A stretch of DNA of 64,000 nt from CBDDBK01 sp965225715 (GTDB lineage Bacteria > Bacteroidota > Bacteroidia > Cytophagales > Flammeovirgaceae), in NCBI GenBank assembly GCA_965225715.1, contig CBDDBK010000001.1, forward strand, positions 1 to 64,000, written 5' to 3'. The notes below the pieces were generated by a model. That model searched no databases, had not been told where the DNA came from, and saw only the letters and a program-made list of their open reading frames with translations. Within the stretch, counting starts at the first letter, position 1. Every line of letters begins with the position of its first letter. Of the stretch, positions 9,031 to 18,764 are shown piece by piece. The translations under genes were made by a program, and so were the position numbers.

Positions 9031-9124
9031 TATAGCAAAGCTATTTTATTTTGCGAAACGTTAAGCTTCAATACCAACAGGTTAGAATCCAAAAAACTCT
9101 CTTTTTCAAGTAACCTGAGTTATA
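9031..9124 (+). repeat. Family A dispersed repeat, complete copy
   Basis: Head TATAGCAAAGCTAT, then TTTATTTTGCGAAAC, middle CAATACCAACAGGTTAGAA, tail CTCTCTTTTTCAAGTAACC and the end TGAGTTATA. It lies 31 bp upstream of the methylase start codon. Its first 28 bases match the copy at 53927 exactly. Confidence 0.8.
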
Positions 9125-9143
9125 TATTGACCAAAGAAATAGT

Positions 9144-9234
9144 TTAAATACCTAAATAGGGCTTTGAAGATTTAGAAAAACTGTAGGTTTTGCGTACTAA
9201 ACGGTTGCATCTAGCTCGTAAAGCACCATTCACG
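9144..9234 (-). pseudogene. IS1-type transposase C-terminal remnant
   Basis: On the minus strand a short open stretch reads NGALRARCNRLVRKTYSFSK and ends at a stop at 9144-9146. This matches the conserved C-terminal CRLRHRxxRLVRxTxxFSKK segment of IS1 transposases, including the intact copy at 42207. No other part of the element is visible. Confidence 0.5.
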
Positions 9235-9296
9235 GAAATTTAAGAATTTTAAGCATTTTTTTAAACTAACCCACTTTATAACCTATAATGAAAATT

Positions 9297-9391
9297 TTAT
9301 AGCCCCCAAAATAATGTAATATTAGGTGTTTTTTCAATTTTATCATTACTTCTGCCCCCTCTAAATATCTTTTTTCAAGTGACATCACTAA
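9297..9391 (+). repeat. Family A dispersed repeat, diverged copy
   Basis: Begins TATAGCCCCC and ends ATATCTTTTTTCAAGTGAC then ATCACTA. The middle is diverged and the head hairpin lost. With the copy at 9031 it occupies most of the 575-bp spacer before pheT. Confidence 0.55.
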
Positions 9392-9574
9392 ATAAACAAG
9401 CTAAAAGTTTTTTTCTGTTTTTATTTTCATAAATTAGAGACAAAATAATTTTTTATCTTACATCTATGTTTGTGGCCTAGCCCTTATTTTTGAACAACCC
9501 TATCAATTTTTTTAATATCTTTGGCATCAACTTTGAAATTATAAAAAAGTATCGTTTTAAAATTATCCTCTTTC

Positions 9575-11974
9575 ATGAAAATTTCTTACAACTGGTTAAA
9601 ATCATTAATTGACTTAGATATTAAGATAGAAGATTTAGTTAACAGTTTAACTATGTTGGGTTTAGAGGTAGAACATGTTGATACTTATGAAGAAATAAAA
9701 GCCTCTTTTGAAGGTTTAGTTATAGGAGAAGTTTTGACCTGCCAACAACACCCAAACGCGGAAAGACTAAAATTGACCACTGTTGATGTTGGAGGCGATA
9801 GTGTTTTACAAATTGTATGTGGTGCCCCAAATGTTGATAAAGGTCAAAAAGTTGTTGTTGCTCAAGTGGGAACTCTATTGCATACTTTTGACAATCAAAT
9901 AATTAAACTAAAAAAAAGTAAAATAAGAGGTGAACATTCAGAAGGTATGATTTGTGCAGAAGATGAAATAGGGCTTTCGGAAGAACATGATGGAATTATT
10001 GTTTTAGAAACAGATTTGCCAAATGGAAGTCCTGCCAAAAAATACTTTAATCCCTATCAAGATACAATTATAACTATCGACTTGACACCAAACCGTAATG
10101 ATGCAGCTTCTCATTTAGGCGTAGCCAAGGACTTAAGAGCCCTTTTCTCTAAAAAAATACACCTTCCCGATGTTCAAACTTTTAAAGTTGATAATCATGA
10201 TTTACCTATTCATGTTAATGTTAAAAATTCAGAAGCCTGTCCGCGTTATACAGGGGTTACTTTAAAAGGTATAAAAATTGCAGAATCACCTAAGTGGTTA
10301 AGAAATAAACTTAAATCTATTGGTTTAAAGCCTATTAATAATGTAGTAGATATAACAAATTATGCCATGTTTACTATAGGGCAACCGCTACATGCTTTTG
10401 ATTATTCCAAAATTCAAGATCAAACTATCAATGTCCAAACGCTCTCTAAAGGGGAGAGTTTTATAACTTTAGACGGAGAAAAAATAAAGTTGCAAGAAAC
10501 AGACTTAATGATTTGCGACGGTCAAGAAAAACCTATGTGTATCGGAGGTGTATTTGGAGGTTTAGACTCTGGAATTAGCCAAAAAACAGAGGCTATCTTT
10601 TTGGAAGCTGCTTACTTTTCTGCCAAATATATTCGACGTTCTTCTCTTATTCACCAACTTAAAACTGATGCAGCTTATCGTTTTGAACGAGGCACAGACC
10701 CAAATAATACCAAATATGCGCTTCAATATACTGCTCTTTTAATCAAGAGTTTAACAGGTGCTGAAATAGCTTCAGAAATTGTAGATATCTATCCTAAACC
10801 TATTGTAAACAAAAAAGTTAAACTTTTATACGCCAATATAGATAGACTCATTGGAATAAAATTAGGTCAAACAAAAATCAAAGCTATTTTAAAAGCTTTA
10901 GATATAGAAATTATTCAAGAAAATCCAGAAAGTATAACCGTTTCTGTGCCAACATCTAAAGCCGATGTGACTCGCGAAGTAGATGTTATAGAAGAAATTT
11001 TGCGTATTTATGGTTATAATCAAGTCAAACCAAATGAAAATTTGAATGCAAGTTATTTAGCAAATACCAATTTACTCGAAGATTTTAATTTAGAAACTAA
11101 AATTAGCCATACTTTAGTAGGTAAAGGTTTGTTTCAAATTTTTACTAACCCTCTAACCAAAGATGATAATCCTAAAAATCAAACTATTAAAATAAAAAAT
11201 GCCCTAAGTGTAGATTTAAATGTTATGCGTGATAATCTTGTCTTGTCTGGTTTAGAGGTTATTGAATATAATATTAATCGTAAGCAGTTTGATTTGAATT
11301 TATTTGAGTTTTGTAAAATCTATGAATTGGATGAGGAAAAAAAATTTAAAGAACGTACAGTCTTAGGTATTTGGTTGAGCTATAAAAATCAAAATGATCA
11401 TTGGTTAAACAAAAACCATGAACTCTTTTTTCAAAAATTATCGGGAATAGGACAAAATATTTTAAGTCTTCTTAATATTAAATTTTATGATCAAAAATCT
11501 ATTGATAATCAATATATTGAAGGAATATCTTATCATAAAAATGGAAAAACCTTGGCAGAAATGGGTATGGTCAAAGATGTTTTTATCGCTAAATCAAATA
11601 TAAAACAAGATGTTTTGTATGCTCAAATAGAATGGGAAACCTGTTTAAAAATATTGAATACTAAAGTTTTAAATCAAGTTATTCCCAAATACCCACCTGT
11701 ACGAAGAGATTTGTCTTTAATCATGGAAAAATCAATGAGTTATAGTGATATTGAAAAAACGATAAAAAAAGCTGATAGGCGTTTAATTCAAGATGTTAGT
11801 GTCTTTGATGTTTATCAAAATGAAGAACAATTAGGAGAAGGCAAAAAATCATACTCTGTTAATATTCTTCTTCAAGATAAACAAAAAACCTTAGAAGATA
11901 AAGCGATTGATAAAGCCATGAAAAAAGTGATTTATTTATTAGGTAAGGAATTAGGAATTAAAATACGAGAATAA
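9575..11974 (+). CDS. pheT: Phenylalanine--tRNA ligase beta subunit
   Basis: 799 residues with the full PheT architecture. The N-terminal tRNA-binding/EMAP-like domain contains LTCQQHPNAERLKLTTVDVG and IVCGAPNV; the B3/B4 region has TPNRNDAASHLGVAKDLRAL and RYTGVTL; B5 and the catalytic-like core follow (AAYRFERGTDP); the C-terminal anticodon-binding domain contains PPVRRDLSL. It pairs with PheS, which is not in the window; separated pheS and pheT are normal in Bacteroidota. Confidence 0.98.
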   Translation: MKISYNWLKSLIDLDIKIEDLVNSLTMLGLEVEHVDTYEEIKASFEGLVIGEVLTCQQHPNAERLKLTTVDVGGDSVLQIVCGAPNVDKGQKVVVAQVGTLLHTFDNQIIKLKKSKIRGEHSEGMICAEDEIGLSEEHDGIIVLETDLPNGSPAKKYFNPYQDTIITIDLTPNRNDAASHLGVAKDLRALFSKKIHLPDVQTFKVDNHDLPIHVNVKNSEACPRYTGVTLKGIKIAESPKWLRNKLKSIGLKPINNVVDITNYAMFTIGQPLHAFDYSKIQDQTINVQTLSKGESFITLDGEKIKLQETDLMICDGQEKPMCIGGVFGGLDSGISQKTEAIFLEAAYFSAKYIRRSSLIHQLKTDAAYRFERGTDPNNTKYALQYTALLIKSLTGAEIASEIVDIYPKPIVNKKVKLLYANIDRLIGIKLGQTKIKAILKALDIEIIQENPESITVSVPTSKADVTREVDVIEEILRIYGYNQVKPNENLNASYLANTNLLEDFNLETKISHTLVGKGLFQIFTNPLTKDDNPKNQTIKIKNALSVDLNVMRDNLVLSGLEVIEYNINRKQFDLNLFEFCKIYELDEEKKFKERTVLGIWLSYKNQNDHWLNKNHELFFQKLSGIGQNILSLLNIKFYDQKSIDNQYIEGISYHKNGKTLAEMGMVKDVFIAKSNIKQDVLYAQIEWETCLKILNTKVLNQVIPKYPPVRRDLSLIMEKSMSYSDIEKTIKKADRRLIQDVSVFDVYQNEEQLGEGKKSYSVNILLQDKQKTLEDKAIDKAMKKVIYLLGKELGIKIRE

Positions 11975-12071
11975 ATTGCTTTTAGAAGCTAGGTTCTTAG
12001 CTAAAACTAAGAAAAAACCATGAACTTTTTGCTTATATTTATAAGACCTCAAAAAAAATGTCATTAAATTA

Positions 12072-12659
12072 ATGATTATGGAAATTACTCAATTTAGTCA
12101 ATTGAATCTTGACAAAGTATACACGTATTCCGATTATATAACATGGAAATTTGAAGAGCGGGTCGAGCTGATTAAAGGCAAGATTTTTAAAATGGCAGCG
12201 CCAAATTCAAGGCACCAAAAAATAGTAGGATTATTAAATTTTGAAGTAATATATTGTCTTAAACCAAATACTTGTGAGGTTTACCCTGCGCCTTTTGATG
12301 TTCGTTTGCCCATACCCAAAGGCGATAAAGCCTATACTGTTGTTCAGCCCGATTTGTGCATAATTTGTGATAAAAATAAAATAGACAAACGCGGGGCAAA
12401 AGGCGCACCCGATTTAGTGATAGAAATTATATCACCGGGAAACTCAAAAAGAGACATCAAGGATAAGTTTGAAATCTATCAAGAAGTAGGCGTAAAAGAA
12501 TATTGGATAGTCTATCCAAATCAAAAACAAGTTTTAATTTATATTTTGAATAAAAAAGGAAAGTACATTGGTCTACAACCACTTACCGAATATGATAGCA
12601 TAAAATCGGTTTTATTCCCAGACCTTAAATTTGAGTTGAAAACTATTTTTGATTATTAG
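12072..12659 (+). CDS. Uma2-family (DUF820) PD-(D/E)XK-fold protein
   Basis: 195 residues. Hallmarks are YTYSDYITWKFEERVELIKG, PNSRHQKIVGLL, QPDLCIICDKNKIDKRGAKG and the core APDLVIEIISPGNSKRD, followed by YWIVYP. The D...E-x-x-S/K pattern is the degenerate nuclease core of Uma2 proteins, which are abundant in cyanobacteria and some Bacteroidota and lack a firm biological role. It lies 97 bp after pheT on the same strand. Met1 or Met3 could be the start. Confidence 0.85.
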   Translation: MIMEITQFSQLNLDKVYTYSDYITWKFEERVELIKGKIFKMAAPNSRHQKIVGLLNFEVIYCLKPNTCEVYPAPFDVRLPIPKGDKAYTVVQPDLCIICDKNKIDKRGAKGAPDLVIEIISPGNSKRDIKDKFEIYQEVGVKEYWIVYPNQKQVLIYILNKKGKYIGLQPLTEYDSIKSVLFPDLKFELKTIFDY

Positions 12660-12779
12660 AGTTTTTACCCTAAAAATGAGTATAAAATGTTATATTTATT
12701 TTTTATAGGATAAAAATTTTATAAATTATTGAAAATCAAATATTTTAAAACCATATAAGTTTTTATAAAAAAGAGTCTA

Positions 12780-13388
12780 ATGTCTAATATAGAGATAGAA
12801 TTAAAAAAACGTTTAAAATTCCCTTATAAATGGGGTAGAAAACAATCCGATTCTTGGGATATAAAAACACGATTTATTTATCAGACTACTAAATTTGAGG
12901 ATCTTTTAAATCGGATAAAAAATCTTGATGAAGGCTTAAAGAATTATGCTTTGAATAGGTGGTATAATTTCTGGTCTGCAAAAGCTGTAGAAGCCATTTT
13001 TACTAGGCATCAAAATATAGAAGCTAATAAAAATACATACCATCAATCAGTCGATTTTACAATAGGACAAATTGCTTTTGACCACAAAACATCTGTTTTC
13101 CCCAAAAATTTTCCTTTACCATACGCTCAAGCAATAACTTGTAAAGAAAACCTAATCCGTTGGTTGTATAAAAATCAAAGTCAAGAAAATAGAATGCACC
13201 TTAAAAATAAATTGTTCATTGTTGTTTATGATAAAAAATTAGGACAGCATTGGAAAATGAAGTCAGAAATTCAATTATTAAAAGTTTCAATAGATAACTA
13301 TATAAAAAACTTTTGTAGCGATAAGCTGCTTCGATTTAATTTCGATGGTAAAAAAGTTTTATCCGATATTATTCCTTTTTCCAACTGA
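12780..13388 (+). CDS. Protein of unknown function, possible PD-(D/E)XK nuclease-like core
   Basis: 202 residues, soluble and basic, with no signal peptide. I do not recognise the family. Two segments stand out: NRWYNFWSAKAVEAIFTRH, a Trp-rich helix, and SVDFTIGQIAFDHKTSVFP, where Asp...Asp-His-Lys spacing resembles a PD-(D/E)XK metal-binding site. LFIVVYDKKLGQHWKMKSE could be the following strand and helix. It follows the Uma2-family gene by 120 bp on the same strand and converges on the M16 protease gene. The nuclease reading is inference from pattern only. Confidence 0.55.
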   Translation: MSNIEIELKKRLKFPYKWGRKQSDSWDIKTRFIYQTTKFEDLLNRIKNLDEGLKNYALNRWYNFWSAKAVEAIFTRHQNIEANKNTYHQSVDFTIGQIAFDHKTSVFPKNFPLPYAQAITCKENLIRWLYKNQSQENRMHLKNKLFIVVYDKKLGQHWKMKSEIQLLKVSIDNYIKNFCSDKLLRFNFDGKKVLSDIIPFSN

Positions 13389-13457
13389 AAATAATTTAAA
13401 AACTTAGGAATCTTTAAAAATAGTTTACTTTTATTATCATATATAACCATTTATTTT

Positions 13458-16298
13458 TTACTTCTTCTCTGGCTTTAAGACAATTTGAGTGTAGTTATCA
13501 AAATTAAAATATTTATTAGCAATTTTTTGTAATGCTTCACTTGATATATTATTAATATTTTTTTCAAAATCAAGAATTTTTATAGGATCTTTTTTATACA
13601 AATAGCTGTTAAAAAGAGTTTCTATCCAAAAACTATTTTCTTCTAAAGCAGATTGGTATTCAAGTCTTTGAGATTCTTTAACTTTTTGTAAATCTTCTTG
13701 ACTAACGCCATTTATTTTAATATTTTTTATTTCTTTAAAAGCGCTTTCAATGAGTTTATCTACATTTTCAGGTGCGCAAGGAAAGGTAATTCGTATTTGA
13801 TAATTGGTATTTGGAAGAACGTTTATTTCACTGGTTATACCAATACCATATACACCGCTTTGTTCTTCTCTGAGTTTATTAATAAACTTGATATCTAATA
13901 CATAACTTAACGATTTTAATAAATATTCATCTTCTTTATCGTATTGTCCTTCCCCTGTAAAAAATATATTGACATAACTTTTTGGAGCTTTTCCTTTATA
14001 AATAGTTTTTTTATTAACGCCTTTTGGTGCCCTTATATTCCTATCTTTCCATGTCTCCAAAGAATCAGCTTGACCTATTAAACTACCTAAATATTTTTCT
14101 GTTAAATGTTTTAATTTTTCTTGGTCTATATTACCAACAAAGAAAAAAGTAAAATCAGCTATATTGGCAAAACGTTCTTTAAAAATCTCAAAAACTCTAT
14201 TCTCATCAATTTTATCTATATTTTCAAAAGTTGGTATATAGTTTCCTCGCAAGTGATTTTGGTTCATAATATATTCTACTTGGTCAAAATAAAGGGTAGT
14301 AGGGGAAGCCTTCAAATTTTGAATAAACCCCTTGGTTCTGTTCTTATACGATTCTACAGCTTCTTTGCTTTTACGGCTTTTTGAAAAATATAAATGGATA
14401 AGTTGAAACATTATTTCTAAATCTTCTGCGCTTGTATTGCCTCTGAAACCTTCTGTATAGCTGTCAATAAAAGGATCTAAAGTGAGTCGTTTACCTGTTA
14501 ATAGTTTTTGAAGCTCTGGCAAAGAAAAATCCCCAACTCCACTTAAATTAGCAATAGAACTGCTGTGAAGAGCTGAAAAATAATCTTTATCTTCGTAAAG
14601 AGAATGTCCTCCTAAGCTATAGGCTTCCATTACAATTTCATCATTTTTAAAATCTGTAGGTTTAAACACAACCTTAGCACCATTGCTAAGTGTCCATTGA
14701 CTAACATTTATAGCTTCTATCTTTTGGCTATCTATAACTGTTCCTTTAACTATAGGGTCTGGTATAAGTTCTTTAGTATTAATATTATCTTCATAAGCAT
14801 TTAATTCATGATTTTCTACTTCTTGAATAACAGCCCTAATACCTTCTTCTGTAGGAAGTTTTAATCCTTCTTTTTCTGGAGAGAGAGCAAGGATAACTCT
14901 ATTTTGGGTCGTTAACCAAGTTTTAGCTAGATTAGAAACCTCTTCTAAGGTTATTTTGTCTAAATATTGTTTACAAAATTCATATTCATACTCAATACCC
15001 GGACTAGATTCTTGTTGCAAAAATACTCTGATATATTCGCTGGCATAAACAGTAGATTCTGTTTTATCTCTTTCATTATAAGCATTTTTATAATAATTAA
15101 GAATTTCTTTTTTAAAGCGATCAAATTCGGTTTGCGTAAATCCATGGGTTAAAATTCTTTTATTTTCTTCCAATAAAATTTTTAATCCTTGCTCAATTTG
15201 ACCATCTGTAACCACAGCCACACCTACTAAACCTGCTTTTGAACGAACTAAGTGATTTTCAAAATCAATATTAGCATACAAAAATGGTGGAGATGGTTTG
15301 TTTAAATATTCGGCTAAGCGTAAGTTTAACATACCTGTATAAAGTTGGTAGATAAAAAGTTTTTTGAATTTGTCGACTGTATTATAAATTTCGGTATTTT
15401 TTTTATACAAAACCTGAACTACAGAATAAGGGTACTCTTTATCTGAAACAATGGAAATAAGCGTTTCTTTATGATCCGGAACAGAATAAATTTCTCTTTT
15501 ACGGGCTTTTTTAGAAGATTTCTTCAAACCTGTAAAGAGTTCTTTTATAGTTTTTTCCGTTTTTACAATATCTATATCTCCAACTACTACTACAGACATT
15601 AATTCAGGGCGATACCAATCGTTATAAAATTTTTTAATCGTGCTATAACTCGCTTTTTCTATAATTTCTTTTTTACCTATAGGCAGACGTTTAGCATAAC
15701 GGGAATCTTTAAGCAAAACAGGAAAATATTTTTGTTGCATGCGTTCATTAGCTCCAAGTCCTAAGCGCCATTCTTCAATTACAACTCCACGTTCTTTATC
15801 TATTTCTGTTTTGTCAAAACTTAAATTACCAGCCCAGTCTCTCAAAACTTGAAAACCTTTTTTCAAAACCTCATCATCATCAGAAGGCAAAGTAAGCATG
15901 TAAACGGTTTCATCAAAACTGGTATAAGCATTTACATGAGCACCAAATTTAACGCCTATAGATTGCAAATAGTTAACCAGTTCATTTTTTTTGAAATTTT
16001 TAGTTCCATTAAAAGCCATGTGTTCTACAAAATGAGCTATACCTAACTGATTATTATCTTCTTGTAAAGAACCTATATTTACAGCTAAACGTAATTCTAC
16101 AAACTTTTTTGGAGTTGTATTTTTACGAATGGTATATTTCAAGCCATTTTTTAATTTTCCTGTATGAATAGATGTATCAAGTGGTATAGTTTGGGAAGGA
16201 TTATCTATTATAGATTGAGTAAAGCCATAATAAGAAATAAAAAGAAATAACGAAATTAAAAAAATCCTTAAACATTTAACAAATAGATGACGCGTCAT
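13458..16298 (-). CDS. Secreted M16 (pitrilysin-family) zinc protease
   Basis: 946 residues. An N-terminal signal/anchor (residues 10-28) precedes the zinc-binding motif HFVEH (His89, Glu92, His93) and the distal ligand helix with ERGVVIEEWR. The protein is two tandem M16 halves; the second begins near VSQWTLSNGAKVVFKPTDF and lacks the HxxEH motif, as expected. These periplasmic or surface proteases degrade peptides. A single gene with spacers on both sides. Confidence 0.93.
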   Translation of the reverse strand: MTRHLFVKCLRIFLISLFLFISYYGFTQSIIDNPSQTIPLDTSIHTGKLKNGLKYTIRKNTTPKKFVELRLAVNIGSLQEDNNQLGIAHFVEHMAFNGTKNFKKNELVNYLQSIGVKFGAHVNAYTSFDETVYMLTLPSDDDEVLKKGFQVLRDWAGNLSFDKTEIDKERGVVIEEWRLGLGANERMQQKYFPVLLKDSRYAKRLPIGKKEIIEKASYSTIKKFYNDWYRPELMSVVVVGDIDIVKTEKTIKELFTGLKKSSKKARKREIYSVPDHKETLISIVSDKEYPYSVVQVLYKKNTEIYNTVDKFKKLFIYQLYTGMLNLRLAEYLNKPSPPFLYANIDFENHLVRSKAGLVGVAVVTDGQIEQGLKILLEENKRILTHGFTQTEFDRFKKEILNYYKNAYNERDKTESTVYASEYIRVFLQQESSPGIEYEYEFCKQYLDKITLEEVSNLAKTWLTTQNRVILALSPEKEGLKLPTEEGIRAVIQEVENHELNAYEDNINTKELIPDPIVKGTVIDSQKIEAINVSQWTLSNGAKVVFKPTDFKNDEIVMEAYSLGGHSLYEDKDYFSALHSSSIANLSGVGDFSLPELQKLLTGKRLTLDPFIDSYTEGFRGNTSAEDLEIMFQLIHLYFSKSRKSKEAVESYKNRTKGFIQNLKASPTTLYFDQVEYIMNQNHLRGNYIPTFENIDKIDENRVFEIFKERFANIADFTFFFVGNIDQEKLKHLTEKYLGSLIGQADSLETWKDRNIRAPKGVNKKTIYKGKAPKSYVNIFFTGEGQYDKEDEYLLKSLSYVLDIKFINKLREEQSGVYGIGITSEINVLPNTNYQIRITFPCAPENVDKLIESAFKEIKNIKINGVSQEDLQKVKESQRLEYQSALEENSFWIETLFNSYLYKKDPIKILDFEKNINNISSEALQKIANKYFNFDNYTQIVLKPEKK

Positions 16299-16622
16299 AA
16301 TTTTATTGTTTATTTTCAGTAGTTTGGACTTAATATGATAAATTTAATCTTTAAACTAAAAAAAATAAGGTTATCGAACAAATTCTATAGCAATTTTTCG
16401 AAACTATCTTAAATGGTTTTTACTGTATTTCTTAAATATATATTTAGTTGATAACCAATTTTTTTTAAATTATAAATGACTATAGTCATGTCAATCTAAA
16501 ATTAAAACTTCATACTAAAGCAACCGTAGATTCTCGGAAGATGCAGAATTATCATTTTTTTTTAACTTATCGTTTTCTTGATTTGTAATTCCTAATTTTG
16601 AATTTATAATTTATAGCCTGTT
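16299..16622. other. Gene-free 324-bp spacer between divergent genes
   Basis: It contains a tail-only trace of family A in minus orientation (TATAGTCATGTCAA at 16481-16494). No gene, terminator or convincing promoter was identified, although it must hold promoters for both divergent genes. Confidence 0.5.
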
Positions 16623-18635
16623 ATGAAATTAAATCTCTGTATTCTGATAAGTCTTATGTTGATTAATTGGAATTGTAAAAAAAATCAAAAAGAGCCTAAA
16701 AAAACTTTCACCATTCAATCAGAAATTAAGTTTCTAAAAAATCAAGCCGCGTTATTTCCATCTAAAAAATGGACTTACTTTTTCAAAATAGCCGAATTGT
16801 ATCCCCATATCGACCTAGATTCGGCGGAATATTATGCTTATGAAGCGCTTCGCTTGAGCCGTTCAACCGAAGACAGCGCCTTGAGTTTGATAGCTATAGC
16901 CCAATATTATTTTTGGAATACAAATAAAGGCCTTATATTTTCATGTGGAGGTGAAGCTATCCGTTTAGCTGAAACTTTAAAAGACAACAATTCTGTTAAA
17001 GCCCAAGTACTTATCAGTTATGGCGGCTTACTGGGTGAACTCGAAAATGCAGAAGCCATTGACTTGACTTATAATGGATTGGATTTAGCTGAGAGAATAG
17101 GCGATAAATTTTTACAAGCCCAAGCCTTGGACTATATCAGCTATATAGAAAAAGAGCATCTTGGAAAACAAGACAGCGCTATAAAAACTATTGACAAAGC
17201 TATGGCTTTGGTAAAGGATACTGCGAACGTCTACGAAAAATTGCTTTATGTGGATTTACTTTTGAACTTAGGGAAATTGTATATTGGTTTTGGAAGCGAA
17301 AAACCGGAACTCAAAGGCAACTTGCAAAAAGCCTTAGCCTTATATAAACGCTTGGGCGGCTTGGGGCAAAAACCCGATTTATTTCTCCATCTGGGTCGGT
17401 ATTTCGTCAATTCGGGGTTTAACACGGATACTACGTTAACCAAAGCCGAAAAAAAAGAACACGTAGACAAAGGTTTTGAATTCTTTTTTAAAAGTTTAAA
17501 AGCCCACAACGCCAAAACCTATAATAGACTTTGGAACATAGAAACCCGATGTCGAATTGTTGAAGCCTTGGGCTGGACTGAGAAAGATATAAATTTATCC
17601 AATTGGCAAGATACTATAAAACAAAGTTTTAACCTTCAAGATAGCAACTTTATGCTTGAAGCTATCAAACAAAATGTCCGCATTGCCGACAGCTTGGGAA
17701 TTGTTTTTTCAAGAATGAAAGCCCACGGCACCTATCTTTATTATTATGATGATACGTTAAGAACCCTAAGTCCCAAAAATGGCGACTTTACCTTCGAAGG
17801 GTATCGCAAAGAAAATAACATATTTAGACCTCTGTACAATAGCCGTCATGACCATAAACGCGTTGCTATTGAGGCTAAGGAAAAAAATAATATCAAAAAA
17901 AAACATTATGAAAACCGTTTGGATTGGAAAGACCAACAAACGATGTGGGCGATAGCTGCAGGAATTTTGGTGGCGCTTTTGTTGGCTGGGCTGGCAGGTC
18001 TGTTTTGGAGAAAGAAAGAATTAGAAAAAGAAATTAAAAAGATTATGGGACATAGCGTTGAAGGCTCTTTAACAGAAATAGAAAAACGTGTTAAAGATTA
18101 CAAAGAAAGCCTACCCTTAAAACTAGAAAAAGAACATCATCTATTAGACTTTTTCCAACGTTTTATTAATAATGTTGTGGGCACTTTAAAGATAATTAAG
18201 CAGTATAAACCTGATTATTATGAAGAAATATTATTAAGAAAATTTATAGATGAAAAAATTGACTACTATTTATCGTTACACAATGCGCAAATTAAAATTC
18301 AAAAAAATATTACTCCTCTCGTTTTAGATAGTAAACAACTCGAAAAAATTGGACATATTATCGACGAAATAATTCACAATGCCTTGAAATATGCTTTTAA
18401 AGGTATTGACAAGCCCAAATTGACAATAGTTTTAAAAAAAGATCCAAATCAAAAACGATTCGTATTGCGCATTCAAGATAATGGAATTGGCTTTAATCAA
18501 GAAGATAAACCCAAAGGCAGCGGTTTGGGAATGGGACTCATTAAAAACTCAATTTACAACTTAGGCAATCGCTACAAACTTGAAACTGCTAAAGGCAAAG
18601 GCACAACATGGACAATATTCATTTACAAAAACTAA
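16623..18635 (+). CDS. TPR-containing sensor histidine kinase
   Basis: 670 residues. A lipoprotein-like N-terminus (LMLINWNCKK) precedes about 400 residues of TPR-type helical repeats, one transmembrane segment (AIAAGILVALLLAGLAGLFW) and a coiled coil. The HATPase domain has N-box IDEIIHNALKYAF, G1 DNGIGF and G2 GSGLGMGL. The dimerisation helix (EKEHHLLDFFQRF) carries a His pair, but no canonical HisKA sequence is evident. It probably signals to the LytTR regulator 129 bp downstream. This periplasmic-TPR kinase type is common in Bacteroidota; the stimulus is unknown. Confidence 0.88.
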   Translation: MKLNLCILISLMLINWNCKKNQKEPKKTFTIQSEIKFLKNQAALFPSKKWTYFFKIAELYPHIDLDSAEYYAYEALRLSRSTEDSALSLIAIAQYYFWNTNKGLIFSCGGEAIRLAETLKDNNSVKAQVLISYGGLLGELENAEAIDLTYNGLDLAERIGDKFLQAQALDYISYIEKEHLGKQDSAIKTIDKAMALVKDTANVYEKLLYVDLLLNLGKLYIGFGSEKPELKGNLQKALALYKRLGGLGQKPDLFLHLGRYFVNSGFNTDTTLTKAEKKEHVDKGFEFFFKSLKAHNAKTYNRLWNIETRCRIVEALGWTEKDINLSNWQDTIKQSFNLQDSNFMLEAIKQNVRIADSLGIVFSRMKAHGTYLYYYDDTLRTLSPKNGDFTFEGYRKENNIFRPLYNSRHDHKRVAIEAKEKNNIKKKHYENRLDWKDQQTMWAIAAGILVALLLAGLAGLFWRKKELEKEIKKIMGHSVEGSLTEIEKRVKDYKESLPLKLEKEHHLLDFFQRFINNVVGTLKIIKQYKPDYYEEILLRKFIDEKIDYYLSLHNAQIKIQKNITPLVLDSKQLEKIGHIIDEIIHNALKYAFKGIDKPKLTIVLKKDPNQKRFVLRIQDNGIGFNQEDKPKGSGLGMGLIKNSIYNLGNRYKLETAKGKGTTWTIFIYKN

Positions 18636-18638
18636 AAT

Positions 18639-18732
18639 TATAGCCATGCTATTTTATTTTTGGGGAACAGACGTTTTCAAAACCAATGAATTAAAACCTC
18701 CAAAAATCCTTTTTTTAATTGACATGACTATA
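18639..18732 (+). repeat. Family A dispersed repeat, complete copy
   Basis: Head TATAGCCATGCTAT starts 4 bp after the kinase stop codon; middle AAAACCAATGAATTAAAACC; tail AAAAATCCTTTTTTTAATTG, then ACATGACTATA. It lies between kinase and regulator genes, so their shared transcript would include it. Confidence 0.8.
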
Positions 18733-18764
18733 CCTTACAATCAACGTATTAAAAAATATTAATC

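Noticed and set aside
9181..9240. GC-richer patch considered as a tRNA
   Set aside because: No cloverleaf could be drawn; its minus-strand translation matches the IS1 transposase C-terminus instead.
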